Shown in pieces: positions 31,407 through 38,792 of a stretch of DNA of 42,689 nucleotides. Position 1 is the stretch's first letter; each line of letters starts with the position of its first letter. Under the pieces are notes generated by a model, which did no database searches, was not told where the DNA came from, and saw only the letters and a program-made list of their open reading frames with translations. The position numbers were made by a program, and so were the translations under genes. This stretch comes from JAJDFU01 sp964640855. Its GTDB lineage: Bacteria > Bacteroidota > Bacteroidia > Chitinophagales > Saprospiraceae. The stretch is taken from positions 1 to 42,689 of the forward strand of contig CAZXIX010000028.1 of NCBI GenBank assembly GCA_964640855.1, read 5' to 3'.

Positions 31407-33167
31407 TTAGTGTCGCACCACTTTCCTCCGGATGCTCCCGCCGGGATAATCCAGGGAAAGGAGGTACAGCCCGGAGGACAGAAAGGAGAGATCGATCTTC
31501 CGGACCAGCACCTGTTGCGACTCTTCCCGGCTTTGCCAGAGCAGTTGGCCGGTGACATCGTAGATGCGGATGCTGGCGGAACCGGAAATGCCTTTAGCGG
31601 AAAGGAATAGAAAGTCGGAAACGGGATTGGGGTAAAGGTCCATTTGGACGGCCTGGCCGCTTTCGCTATCTCTTAATTCCAAAGCGGCTTGCACGGCCTG
31701 TAGGGCATCCACTTGTCCGTAGCCGTAAACGGCATTGGGATGCTCGCCTCCCGGATAATCTTCGCAATCCTGACCGCTTGGTATGGGTACAGCGGTATTC
31801 TCGATGATCTGTTCGACCTGTTCGACCTGTCCGGCCAGAGCCGGGTTGGCGGAAAGCAGAAGGGCAACGGTACCGGCCACCATGGGCCCCGACATACTCG
31901 TACCGCTCAGGTTGCGGTAGCCCTCCCCGGGAATCGCCGATCGAATATTGACTCCCGGCGCTACGACATTGGGTTTGAGGAGCAGCCCCTTGTCGGTGGG
32001 GACAGGCCCGCGGCTAGTAAAACGGGCTGCCCACCCGTCCTGGCCGATCGCACCGATGGAAAAACTGCCTTCGAAACGAGCCGGAGGATTTATCGCCGTC
32101 TCGCAGTTGGGGCCCTCGTTCCCCGCCGAAACGACCACAACGATACCCGCTGCACGCAGGGCTTCTACAGCTTCTTCCAGCATAGCCCAGTTTTGCGCAT
32201 TGCAACCCTCGAAACTCGGGCAAGACCAGGAATTGTTGATGACATGGGGAGCCAGCCCCGGATCCGGATTCCGGCCGTTGAGATCGCGGGGCGCCAACAA
32301 CCAGTCGAAGCATTCCAGGTAGGACGACGGAAAGCCGAAACCGCGGTCCATGTTCCGGCATCCGATCCAGCGAGCTTGCGGAGCTACGCCGATCCGATTG
32401 CCCTGACCGTCGTCTCCGACGGCAATGCCTATGGTGTGTGTGCCGTGAAGGCCGTCGTCACAGGGTTCTTTCGAGTCGAAGCCGCAGGGGTTGTTGTCCT
32501 CCGAATCGTCGGGATCGTTGTGCACCGGGCTGAGCTCCCGAATCGCGTCGTGCCAATGGTAATCGTGCCCGACCTTTCCGTTCTGATTGCCCCGGTATTG
32601 TTTTTTCAATGCGGGATGGTCCCAATCGTAGCCCGTGTCTTGCCCGCCCACCGTTATGCCCTGGCCCCGGAAACCGAGTTCCCAAACCTGGTTGGCCTGA
32701 ATGTGGTTGATCCCCCATTCCACTTCCTGCCGCCCCTGCCCCATGCTGAGGTCTGCTTCCAGGAAGTTCAGGGAGGTGCGGGGATCGGGGACAATGGCCT
32801 TCACTTCGGGCAGGGCGGCCAGTTTTTCCATGAGCCGCGAATCCCCACGGGTGGCAATGACGTTGACCAGCGAATAGGCATGAAAAGGAACTCCTTCGAG
32901 TTCGAGCAAGCGGCCCACAGTTTCCTGATCGCTTCGATAAGCGTTTTGCAGTTGACGAAAGACCCAGTGGCTTTTTTCTTCTTTACTTCGCAGGCGAAAG
33001 GCCCCTTCCAGATCCGCCCGGGTTTTCAGCCACACGAGAAAAGGCACCGACGCCTCCTGGCCCTCCTCCCACAAGGAAGCAGGTATGCCAAGCGGGGCGT
33101 CTTGCCCCCGAAGAGACGAAAGGGCTAAACAGATCAGTAAACAGATGCTCGGAAGAATGCTACGCAT
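31407..33167 (-). CDS. S8 subtilisin-like protease with T9SS type A sorting domain
   Basis: A 586-residue secreted protease: signal peptide (1 to about 21), a propeptide-like region (about 35-135), the subtilase domain (about 150-500) and a C-terminal type IX secretion domain (about 511-586). The triad is D177 (GGQDTGYDWDH), H241 (DGLHGTH) and S424 (SGTSMSGP), with oxyanion Asn in NNSW. The C-terminal domain has YPNPVSDFL, RIYDVTGQLLW, LSSGLYLLSL and a basic end (RRKVVRH), the T9SS type A pattern. It is therefore exported across the outer membrane and anchored or released there. The MsbA-like ABC transporter gene lies 61 bp upstream on the same strand. Confidence 0.93.
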   Translation of the reverse strand: MRSILPSICLLICLALSSLRGQDAPLGIPASLWEEGQEASVPFLVWLKTRADLEGAFRLRSKEEKSHWVFRQLQNAYRSDQETVGRLLELEGVPFHAYSLVNVIATRGDSRLMEKLAALPEVKAIVPDPRTSLNFLEADLSMGQGRQEVEWGINHIQANQVWELGFRGQGITVGGQDTGYDWDHPALKKQYRGNQNGKVGHDYHWHDAIRELSPVHNDPDDSEDNNPCGFDSKEPCDDGLHGTHTIGIAVGDDGQGNRIGVAPQARWIGCRNMDRGFGFPSSYLECFDWLLAPRDLNGRNPDPGLAPHVINNSWSCPSFEGCNAQNWAMLEEAVEALRAAGIVVVVSAGNEGPNCETAINPPARFEGSFSIGAIGQDGWAARFTSRGPVPTDKGLLLKPNVVAPGVNIRSAIPGEGYRNLSGTSMSGPMVAGTVALLLSANPALAGQVEQVEQIIENTAVPIPSGQDCEDYPGGEHPNAVYGYGQVDALQAVQAALELRDSESGQAVQMDLYPNPVSDFLFLSAKGISGSASIRIYDVTGQLLWQSREESQQVLVRKIDLSFLSSGLYLLSLDYPGGSIRRKVVRH

Positions 33168-33228
33168 GAGAAATTCCGGTGGTTAATGAAGTCCAGCTTA
33201 AGATAAGAAGAGGATGTTTAAGGTTGGA

Positions 33229-34989
33229 CTATTCGAGCACTTGAAGGAATTGCATGTCGTGCAATTTGCGGTAGTAGCCATCTTCAATTTGCAGCAAATC
33301 GTCGTGGGGCCCGAATTCCAGCACTTTCCCTTTTTGCAGAACCAGGATATTCTCGGCATGTTTGATGGTGGTCAGGCGGTGAGCAATGATAATGCTCGTC
33401 CGCTTGGCGATCAATTTCTCGATGGCATACTGGATCACGGATTCCGTTTCCGGGTCTACGGATGAAGTGGCTTCATCCAATATGAGGATGGCCGGGTCGA
33501 ACACCAGGGCGCGGACGAAGGAGATCAGTTGCCGCTGGCCCATACTGAGACTCCCTCCTCTTTCCATGACCTGGTAATCGTATCCGCCGGGCAGCTTTTC
33601 AATGAACTCATGGGCGCCGATCAGCTTGGAGGCATGGATCACTTCTTCCGGGCTGATTTCCGGGTTGCGCAGGGTGATGTTCTCCATCACAGAGCCGGAA
33701 AAGAGAAATACGTCCTGCAACACCATGCCGATCTGGTTTCGGTAGGCGGCAAGATCATACTCCGGAATAGGAACCCCATCGACCTTGATGGCTCCTTTCT
33801 GGATCTCGTAAAACCGATTCAGGATGTTGATGATGGTGGTCTTGCCGGAGCCGGTGCTGCCCACGATGGCCAATGTCTGGCCGGACTCGATCCGGAAGTT
33901 GACGTTTTTCAATACCCACTCCCGACCGATGTAAGCAAAAGAAACATCCTCGAATTCCACTTCTCCCTGGAGCTTTTCAGGTTTCAGTTTGCCATTGTTC
34001 GGGATCTGTTCCTGGCGGTCCAGGAGGGTGAAAACCCGTTCGGCGGCGACCAGGCCCATCTGAAGGGTGTTGAATTTATCGGCCAGCATCCTCACCGGAC
34101 GAAACAACATGGAAAGGTAGATCGGGAAGGCCACCAAAGCGCCCAGGGTGACTTCCCCCGCGATCACTCCCCGGGCTCCCCACCAGACCATCAGGCCCAG
34201 AGAGGCCGCCGAAAGGATTTCCACGACGGGGAAGAAGATGGCATAGTATAAAATAGAATCCAGGTTGGCTTGCGTGTACTCCCGGTTGATCTTTCGAAAC
34301 TTTTCGGCCTCCTGAGCTTCGGCATTAAATACCTGGACGATCCGCATACCCGAAATGCGCTCCTGCAAGAAGGCGTTCATCCGGGAGATCTGCTTGCGCA
34401 CGATCTGAAATGCGGACTTCACTTTTTCTTTGAAAATATAAGATGCGATGATCAGGAAGGGCAGGGTGATCAGACAGACGAGGGTCAGTTGCCAACTCGT
34501 GATCAGCATGATCGTCAGTACCGCGATCAAGGTCAGCAGGTCAGCCAGAATGGTGATGACTCCCTGTGTAAAAACGTTATTGATCGTCTCGATATCGTTG
34601 ATCGTACGGGTGGTGCTGGTGCCGATGGGCGTCTTGTCGAAATAGGTCAGTCGCAACCCCAGCACGTGTTGGTAAACGCGCACCCGCAAATCCCGGATGA
34701 CGTGCTGGCCCAGCCAGTTGGAAGAGAAAATAAAACTGTATTCGAGAATCGCTTCCAGAAAAAGGACACCGAAAAGGATCAGTGCAAGCCTGCCCAGACC
34801 GGGAATGTCGTACTGAAAGATGTAATCGTCCACCATGACCTGTATGAGGTAAGGTCTCAGGGTCGCCAGGGGAGCCAGTACGACTGCCAGAACCCCGGCC
34901 AGAATAAAAGTCCATCGGTATGGGGTGGCCAGTTTCAGCACGCGTCCGAGTAGGAATAGATCGATATTGTTCTTGTTCATTGAAGCCAT
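33229..34989 (-). CDS. ABC exporter, fused permease and ATPase (MsbA-like)
   Basis: A 586-residue half-transporter: six membrane helices (about 25-320) then an ATPase domain (about 343-580). Walker A is GSTGSGKT (377-384), the ABC signature is LSMGQRQ (481-487, with Met in place of the usual Gly), Walker B is ILILDE (501-506) and the switch His is H537. It should work as a homodimer at the inner membrane. Lipid, lipid-linked glycan and peptide or drug export are all possible; no binding-site feature decides. The S8 protease gene follows after 61 bp, and the RadC gene lies 176 bp upstream. Confidence 0.93.
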   Translation of the reverse strand: MASMNKNNIDLFLLGRVLKLATPYRWTFILAGVLAVVLAPLATLRPYLIQVMVDDYIFQYDIPGLGRLALILFGVLFLEAILEYSFIFSSNWLGQHVIRDLRVRVYQHVLGLRLTYFDKTPIGTSTTRTINDIETINNVFTQGVITILADLLTLIAVLTIMLITSWQLTLVCLITLPFLIIASYIFKEKVKSAFQIVRKQISRMNAFLQERISGMRIVQVFNAEAQEAEKFRKINREYTQANLDSILYYAIFFPVVEILSAASLGLMVWWGARGVIAGEVTLGALVAFPIYLSMLFRPVRMLADKFNTLQMGLVAAERVFTLLDRQEQIPNNGKLKPEKLQGEVEFEDVSFAYIGREWVLKNVNFRIESGQTLAIVGSTGSGKTTIINILNRFYEIQKGAIKVDGVPIPEYDLAAYRNQIGMVLQDVFLFSGSVMENITLRNPEISPEEVIHASKLIGAHEFIEKLPGGYDYQVMERGGSLSMGQRQLISFVRALVFDPAILILDEATSSVDPETESVIQYAIEKLIAKRTSIIIAHRLTTIKHAENILVLQKGKVLEFGPHDDLLQIEDGYYRKLHDMQFLQVLE

Positions 34990-35165
34990 ACGGAAGCGGG
35001 AGTGCCGATTGGGGGCCCAAAATAATCAAAACCAATCCCGACGGAGGAAAGTTTCGGCATTTATCGATTGCTTGGCCGGCAGCGAGGATCTGTAAATTCC
35101 TGTCCTCAGAAAAATAGAGGATTTATTCCCTGTATTTCCCGAGCGGCAGGGGTCCGGAAATAGGC

Positions 35166-35867
35166 TCACAACATGCCTTCGTCGGCGAAGCTCAGGTAAC
35201 CGGAATCAGCAATGATCAGATGGTCCAGCACCTCTATATCCAGGGTCTTACCTGCCTTTTTCAGTTTTTTGGTCAAGTCGAGATCTGCCTGACTGGCGGT
35301 CAGGTTTCCGGACGGATGATTATGGCTGAGGATAAGGGAACAGGCCAGGGTTTCCAGGGCTTTTCGAAACACCATTTTGGCATCGACTACCGTTCCGCTG
35401 ACCCCTCCCGAGCTGATCCGTTCTTTACCGATGATGCGATTGGCTCGATTCAGCAAAAGGATCCAGAATTCCTCATGTGGGAGGTCCATCAGCAGGGGAG
35501 CCAGGGCCCTGTGGGCATCCTGGCTGCTGCGGACCTGCGGTTGGCTGACGGCCGGGCTTAATTGCCGACGCCTGCCCAATTCCAGGGCTGCCATCACGGT
35601 GACGGCCTTGGCCATACCCATACCCTTGAATCGGGTCAGTTCGGGCAGGCTGCATTTTCCCAGGGCATTCAGGTCTTGCCGGACAGAAGACAGGATCCTG
35701 CGGGCCAGGTCTACGGCGGTTTCTTCCTGGGTGCCGGAGCGCAGCAGAATGGCCAGGAGCTCTGCATCGCTCATGCTGCTGCGGCCCTGGATCTGCATTT
35801 TTTCGCGCGGACGGTCCGCTTCCGCCCAGGTTTTGATCGGGAGCGCGTTTTCGTAACTGGAGTTCAT
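35166..35867 (-). CDS. radC: RadC family protein (JAMM/MPN fold)
   Basis: A 233-residue protein from the Met at 35867; an in-frame Met seven codons earlier is less likely because the family starts close to the IKTWAEADRPREK motif. A helix-hairpin-helix region (about 30-100, GMGMAKAVTVMAALELGRR) precedes the JAMM metalloprotease-like domain. The latter has SHNHPSGNLTASQADLDLT (H182, H184, D195), which supplies the metal ligands. RadC is widespread, but its repair role is doubtful and its activity unsettled. It is divergent from rnpA. Confidence 0.93.
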   Translation of the reverse strand: MNSSYENALPIKTWAEADRPREKMQIQGRSSMSDAELLAILLRSGTQEETAVDLARRILSSVRQDLNALGKCSLPELTRFKGMGMAKAVTVMAALELGRRRQLSPAVSQPQVRSSQDAHRALAPLLMDLPHEEFWILLLNRANRIIGKERISSGGVSGTVVDAKMVFRKALETLACSLILSHNHPSGNLTASQADLDLTKKLKKAGKTLDIEVLDHLIIADSGYLSFADEGML

Positions 35868-35992
35868 GTTGTAAATTTTTAGCTTCACGGGGCCGAAAGC
35901 CGGACCATGTGCAATCCCCGGTCCTTCCTGACCCTTTCCATGTTAAAGAGTGCTATATTGCCTCAAATCCACAAAATGAGGGGGTGTTTTTT

Positions 35993-36388
35993 ATGCAGCG
36001 ATTCCGCTTCAGGAAGTCCGAACGATTAAAAAGCCGCAAGCGCATCGGTCTTTTGTTTCAAAAAGGGCGCTCTCATTTCAAATACCCGCTCAAGATGGTC
36101 TGGCAACCTGTTTCGGACCCGGAAAAGCCCGGCCTGCAGGTGGCGATTTCCGTTCCCAAAAAAAGAGTGCGAAAGGCAGTGGATCGAAACCGGATCAAGC
36201 GGCAGGTACGCGAGGCCTGGCGTCTCCACAAAAACAAACTTTCCGAACGGGCAGCCGAGCTGGGGCTTCGAATCGACATTCTTTTCATCTACGTGGACCC
36301 CAAGGAGGTTCCTTTTGGTAAACTGGAAACCGCGGTGCACAAGATGATCGCGCACCTGTATGGCCAAATTGAAAAAACGACGGATTGA
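35993..36388 (+). CDS. rnpA: Ribonuclease P protein component
   Basis: The protein subunit that helps the RNase P ribozyme trim the 5' leader of precursor tRNA. The ATG at 35993 gives 131 residues, a normal length; the frame stays open 28 codons upstream without conserved sequence. The basic N-terminus FRKSERLKSRKRIGLLFQKG and the RNR signature (KKRVRKAVDRNRIKRQVREAW, R65-N66-R67) are diagnostic. Its usual neighbour rpmH is absent. Instead radC is divergent upstream and a small membrane-protein gene follows 6 bp after the stop. Confidence 0.94.
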   Translation: MQRFRFRKSERLKSRKRIGLLFQKGRSHFKYPLKMVWQPVSDPEKPGLQVAISVPKKRVRKAVDRNRIKRQVREAWRLHKNKLSERAAELGLRIDILFIYVDPKEVPFGKLETAVHKMIAHLYGQIEKTTD

Positions 36389-36394
36389 TCCTTT

Positions 36395-36904
36395 ATGAAA
36401 CCAACTTACGCTATCCTTCTTTTCCTGGGCGTTTTATTCCTGCTGCCGGCCTTTATTTCGGCCCAGAAGGTGTTGCTGATCGAGAAATACGGGCGGGCCA
36501 AGACCACCAAGATCCGGATCGGGGACGAGATCCGTTATCGATTGAAGGGAGAAAAGGAATTCCGGGTTGGCTACATCGAAGATCTGCGTACGGACACCAG
36601 CCTGATCGTTTTGGGGAGGGGATATGTATCTCCCAACGACATAGATGCTTTCCAATACGATCGTCGGGCACCGGTATGGATCGGTCGCTCGCTCATGGTA
36701 TTCGGATTGGGCTGGTCCTTTTTTGCCGGCGTGGCCGATCTGACCAACCTGGGATACGATTATACGGCGAGAGATGCGATCATTAGCGGGACCTCTCTGG
36801 CCCTTGGATTTTCCATCACCTTGTTCAAGAAAAAAAACATCCGTTTCGGAAAGAAGCGAAATCTTCGGATCGTAGACCTGACCCCTTTTCCCAACAAACC
36901 GTAA
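36395..36904 (+). CDS. Small exported/membrane protein of unknown function
   Basis: A 169-residue protein with a signal peptide (about 1-23, ending FISAQ), a beta-rich middle (about 24-95; IRIGDEIRYRLKGEKEFRVGYIEDL) that resembles a small barrel-like domain, two hydrophobic helices (about 98-116 and 126-144) and a basic C-terminus. I do not recognise a family. It begins 6 bp after rnpA and is probably translated from the same mRNA, which hints at conserved linkage but not function. A true gene is supported by the signal peptide, the tight spacing and the clean frame. Confidence 0.72.
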   Translation: MKPTYAILLFLGVLFLLPAFISAQKVLLIEKYGRAKTTKIRIGDEIRYRLKGEKEFRVGYIEDLRTDTSLIVLGRGYVSPNDIDAFQYDRRAPVWIGRSLMVFGLGWSFFAGVADLTNLGYDYTARDAIISGTSLALGFSITLFKKKNIRFGKKRNLRIVDLTPFPNKP

Positions 36905-37215
36905 GAGATTATAACCCAGTCAATTGTTAAAGTCGGCATCTTTTCCTCCAAAGTGTCATCGGTTTTCCCCTTCCCCTTTTACATGGAGTAATGATATTGC
37001 CTATATTAGAATGCAGGATGAGCCGTGCAACTCTTTTCCAAAAGCCGGATTGACACTTTCCGTGCGACTATCGGATCATTTGCTTTCTGCTTTTCCCTGT
37101 TCGAGCTTATCCTTCAGAACTTTTTGACTCTAGAACCCTTAAAGCTTAAATCCCTATCCACCAGATGGGCTGACGATGGGCCGTTCATGCCCCGGATTTC
37201 ATAAATACCTGCACT
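36905..37215. other. Intergenic region, 311 bp, no gene seen
   Basis: No credible gene or stable hairpin. It contains TATATTAG at 37002-37009, one mismatch from the -7 consensus and identical to the candidate box at 27016. No TTG lies at the right distance upstream. The promoter for the aspartic protease gene is expected here. Confidence 0.5.
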
Positions 37216-38238
37216 ATGATGAGATCTCTACCCTTTTTGCTTGTTCTCGGGACATGGATCATTAGCTTTCCCCTTCGCGCGACCGAAAACTCAGCCTATT
37301 CCTTTCAGGGTTCGTGTCATCAACTTTCTTTCCAGGGAATCAAAAAACTTATCCTGGTCCAGGCCCAGGTCAACGACCAGAGTGGCTGGTTCATCCTGGA
37401 TACCGGCATGAAAGACCTGCTGCTGAACAGCAAACATTTCAAGACGCTGCCCCCGAAGGAAGTGCCGGACTCCATTTCCCTTGTGGATGTGCGCGGAGTT
37501 GTGGAGCCCACCCAGGCTGTGCGGATCCATTCGTTCCATTGGGGGGCTGTCAACCGAAACGATTTTCTGGTCCGTGCCTCCGATCTGACCACCATGGAAA
37601 AGGTACTGCGCATGGATATAATGGGTTTGATCGGCATGGAGGTCGTGCGCAATTTGGAACTCATCGTCGACTATTCTCATCAAATTCTAACCATGCGCCG
37701 GGCGGATGGGGCAGGCGATTGCGGGATCTGTCCGGAAGTGCCGGATTATCAGTTGACCTTCGCCTACCAAAACCATCTTCCAGCTCTGAAGACCGATCTG
37801 GGTAATCGATCGGAACTTTGGCTGGGCATCGATACGGGTTCTTCGCTGAGCATTATAGATCAGCAGCTTCAGCGGAAGTTGCGGCGCAAAATCCGGTCTC
37901 TCTCCACGATCCAGTACGGGAGCACGCATGGCGTATATGAGATCCCGCTGGGCAATGTGATGGAACTCGATCTGGGTTACGGCCTGGAATTTATGTACTG
38001 GCGTTTTGCTTTCAACGATCTGGAGCATTTTCAGAAATCCGGGATGCACATCGACGGATTGTTGGGTGGGGATCTTTTCCGGTTGGGCGTCGTTTCCATC
38101 AACTTTGTCAATCAGCAATTGAGCATATGGCTGCAGGAAACCAATTTCCTGAAGCGGTACCCGGAGATCTATGCCCAGGCGCTGGAGAAAAACCGCCTGG
38201 GAAGGGGAAGTTTTACCGTCGCTTGTTTAGCCGATTAG
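37216..38238 (+). CDS. Exported aspartic protease-like protein with two DTG motifs
   Basis: A 340-residue exported protein (signal peptide about 1-23) built from two retropepsin-like halves. Half one has WFILDTGMKDLLL (D62-T-G) and the later MGLIGMEVV. Half two has LWLGIDTGSSLSIID (D206-T-G) and DGLLGGDLFR. Each half thus carries both sequence marks of an aspartic protease monomer, the DTG loop and the hydrophobic-hydrophobic-Gly motif, so a single chain could form one active site from two lobes. The linker holds a CGIC pair (169-172). It acts in the periplasm or beyond. The stop codon overlaps that of aroQ on the other strand. Confidence 0.85.
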   Translation: MMRSLPFLLVLGTWIISFPLRATENSAYSFQGSCHQLSFQGIKKLILVQAQVNDQSGWFILDTGMKDLLLNSKHFKTLPPKEVPDSISLVDVRGVVEPTQAVRIHSFHWGAVNRNDFLVRASDLTTMEKVLRMDIMGLIGMEVVRNLELIVDYSHQILTMRRADGAGDCGICPEVPDYQLTFAYQNHLPALKTDLGNRSELWLGIDTGSSLSIIDQQLQRKLRRKIRSLSTIQYGSTHGVYEIPLGNVMELDLGYGLEFMYWRFAFNDLEHFQKSGMHIDGLLGGDLFRLGVVSINFVNQQLSIWLQETNFLKRYPEIYAQALEKNRLGRGSFTVACLAD

Positions 38239-38648
38239 AGAAAGGACCTCACCGCCAACTCATAGCCTTTTAGCCCGAAGCCGACGATCACGCCGCGGCA
38301 TACCGGAGAAAGCCAGGAATGGTGACGGAAAGATTCCCGTGCGTGGACGTTGGAGATGTGAACTTCGACCACTGGGCTCTCGATGGCAGCAACGGCATCT
38401 GCCAGGGCAAGGGAAGTATGGGTGAAAGCCCCCGCATTCAGTATGATCCCATCGGCAGAAAATCCCAGCTCGTGAAGCCGGTCAATCAGTTGGCCTTCAT
38501 GGTTGCTTTGGAAATAAAACAGTTTGTGCTCCGGAAAAAGACCCCGGAGTTCCTCCAGAAACGCCCCGAAGGTTTGGCGGCCGTAGATCTCGGGCTCTCG
38601 CCTGCCGAGCAGATTGAGGTTGGGGCCGTGGATGATGTGCAGTTCCAA
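38235..38648 (-). CDS. aroQ: 3-Dehydroquinate dehydratase, type II (AroQ)
   Basis: Third step of the shikimate pathway: dehydrates 3-dehydroquinate by the type II (anti-elimination) mechanism, as a cytosolic dodecamer. Motifs are LHIIHGPNLNLLGRREPEIYG (first loop, including the catalytic Tyr), FQSNHEGQLIDRLHE, ILNAGAFTHTSLAL and VEVHISNVHARESFRHHS. I chose the TTG at 38646-38648, giving 137 residues (starting M-E-L-H-I-I-H), which is the usual length in this phylum. The frame is open to a TTG at 38717, but that extension begins in a poly-A tract and looks non-native. The stop overlaps the stop of the convergent protease gene by 4 bp. Confidence 0.93.
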   Translation of the reverse strand: MELHIIHGPNLNLLGRREPEIYGRQTFGAFLEELRGLFPEHKLFYFQSNHEGQLIDRLHELGFSADGIILNAGAFTHTSLALADAVAAIESPVVEVHISNVHARESFRHHSWLSPVCRGVIVGFGLKGYELAVRSFL

Positions 38649-38701
38649 AGAAGTGAGAATTTTGAGTTTGTCGTAGCAACCGGAGGTTGGGTGGGCGTTC
38701 C

Positions 38702-38712
38702 TTTTTTTTTTT
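38702..38712. repeat. T11 homopolymer upstream of aroQ
   Basis: Eleven consecutive T (A11 on the coding strand of aroQ), about 55 bp before the chosen start codon. Such runs slip easily in replication and sequencing. Confidence 0.9.
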
Positions 38713-38792
38713 GACAACGTCCGGATGGAAAAGAGCCTTTTGCCATCCAGATCCTGCTCCCGCCAAAGGCACAGCTATTTTCCCGACACCCC

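Noticed and set aside
31801..31830. Tandem 9-bp GTTCGACCT repeat
   Set aside because: It encodes a short Gln-Val-Glu repeat in the subtilase and has only two full units; no further significance seen.
31713..33128. 471-codon plus-strand frame opposite the subtilase
   Set aside because: It mirrors the conserved S8 protein and shows no family features.
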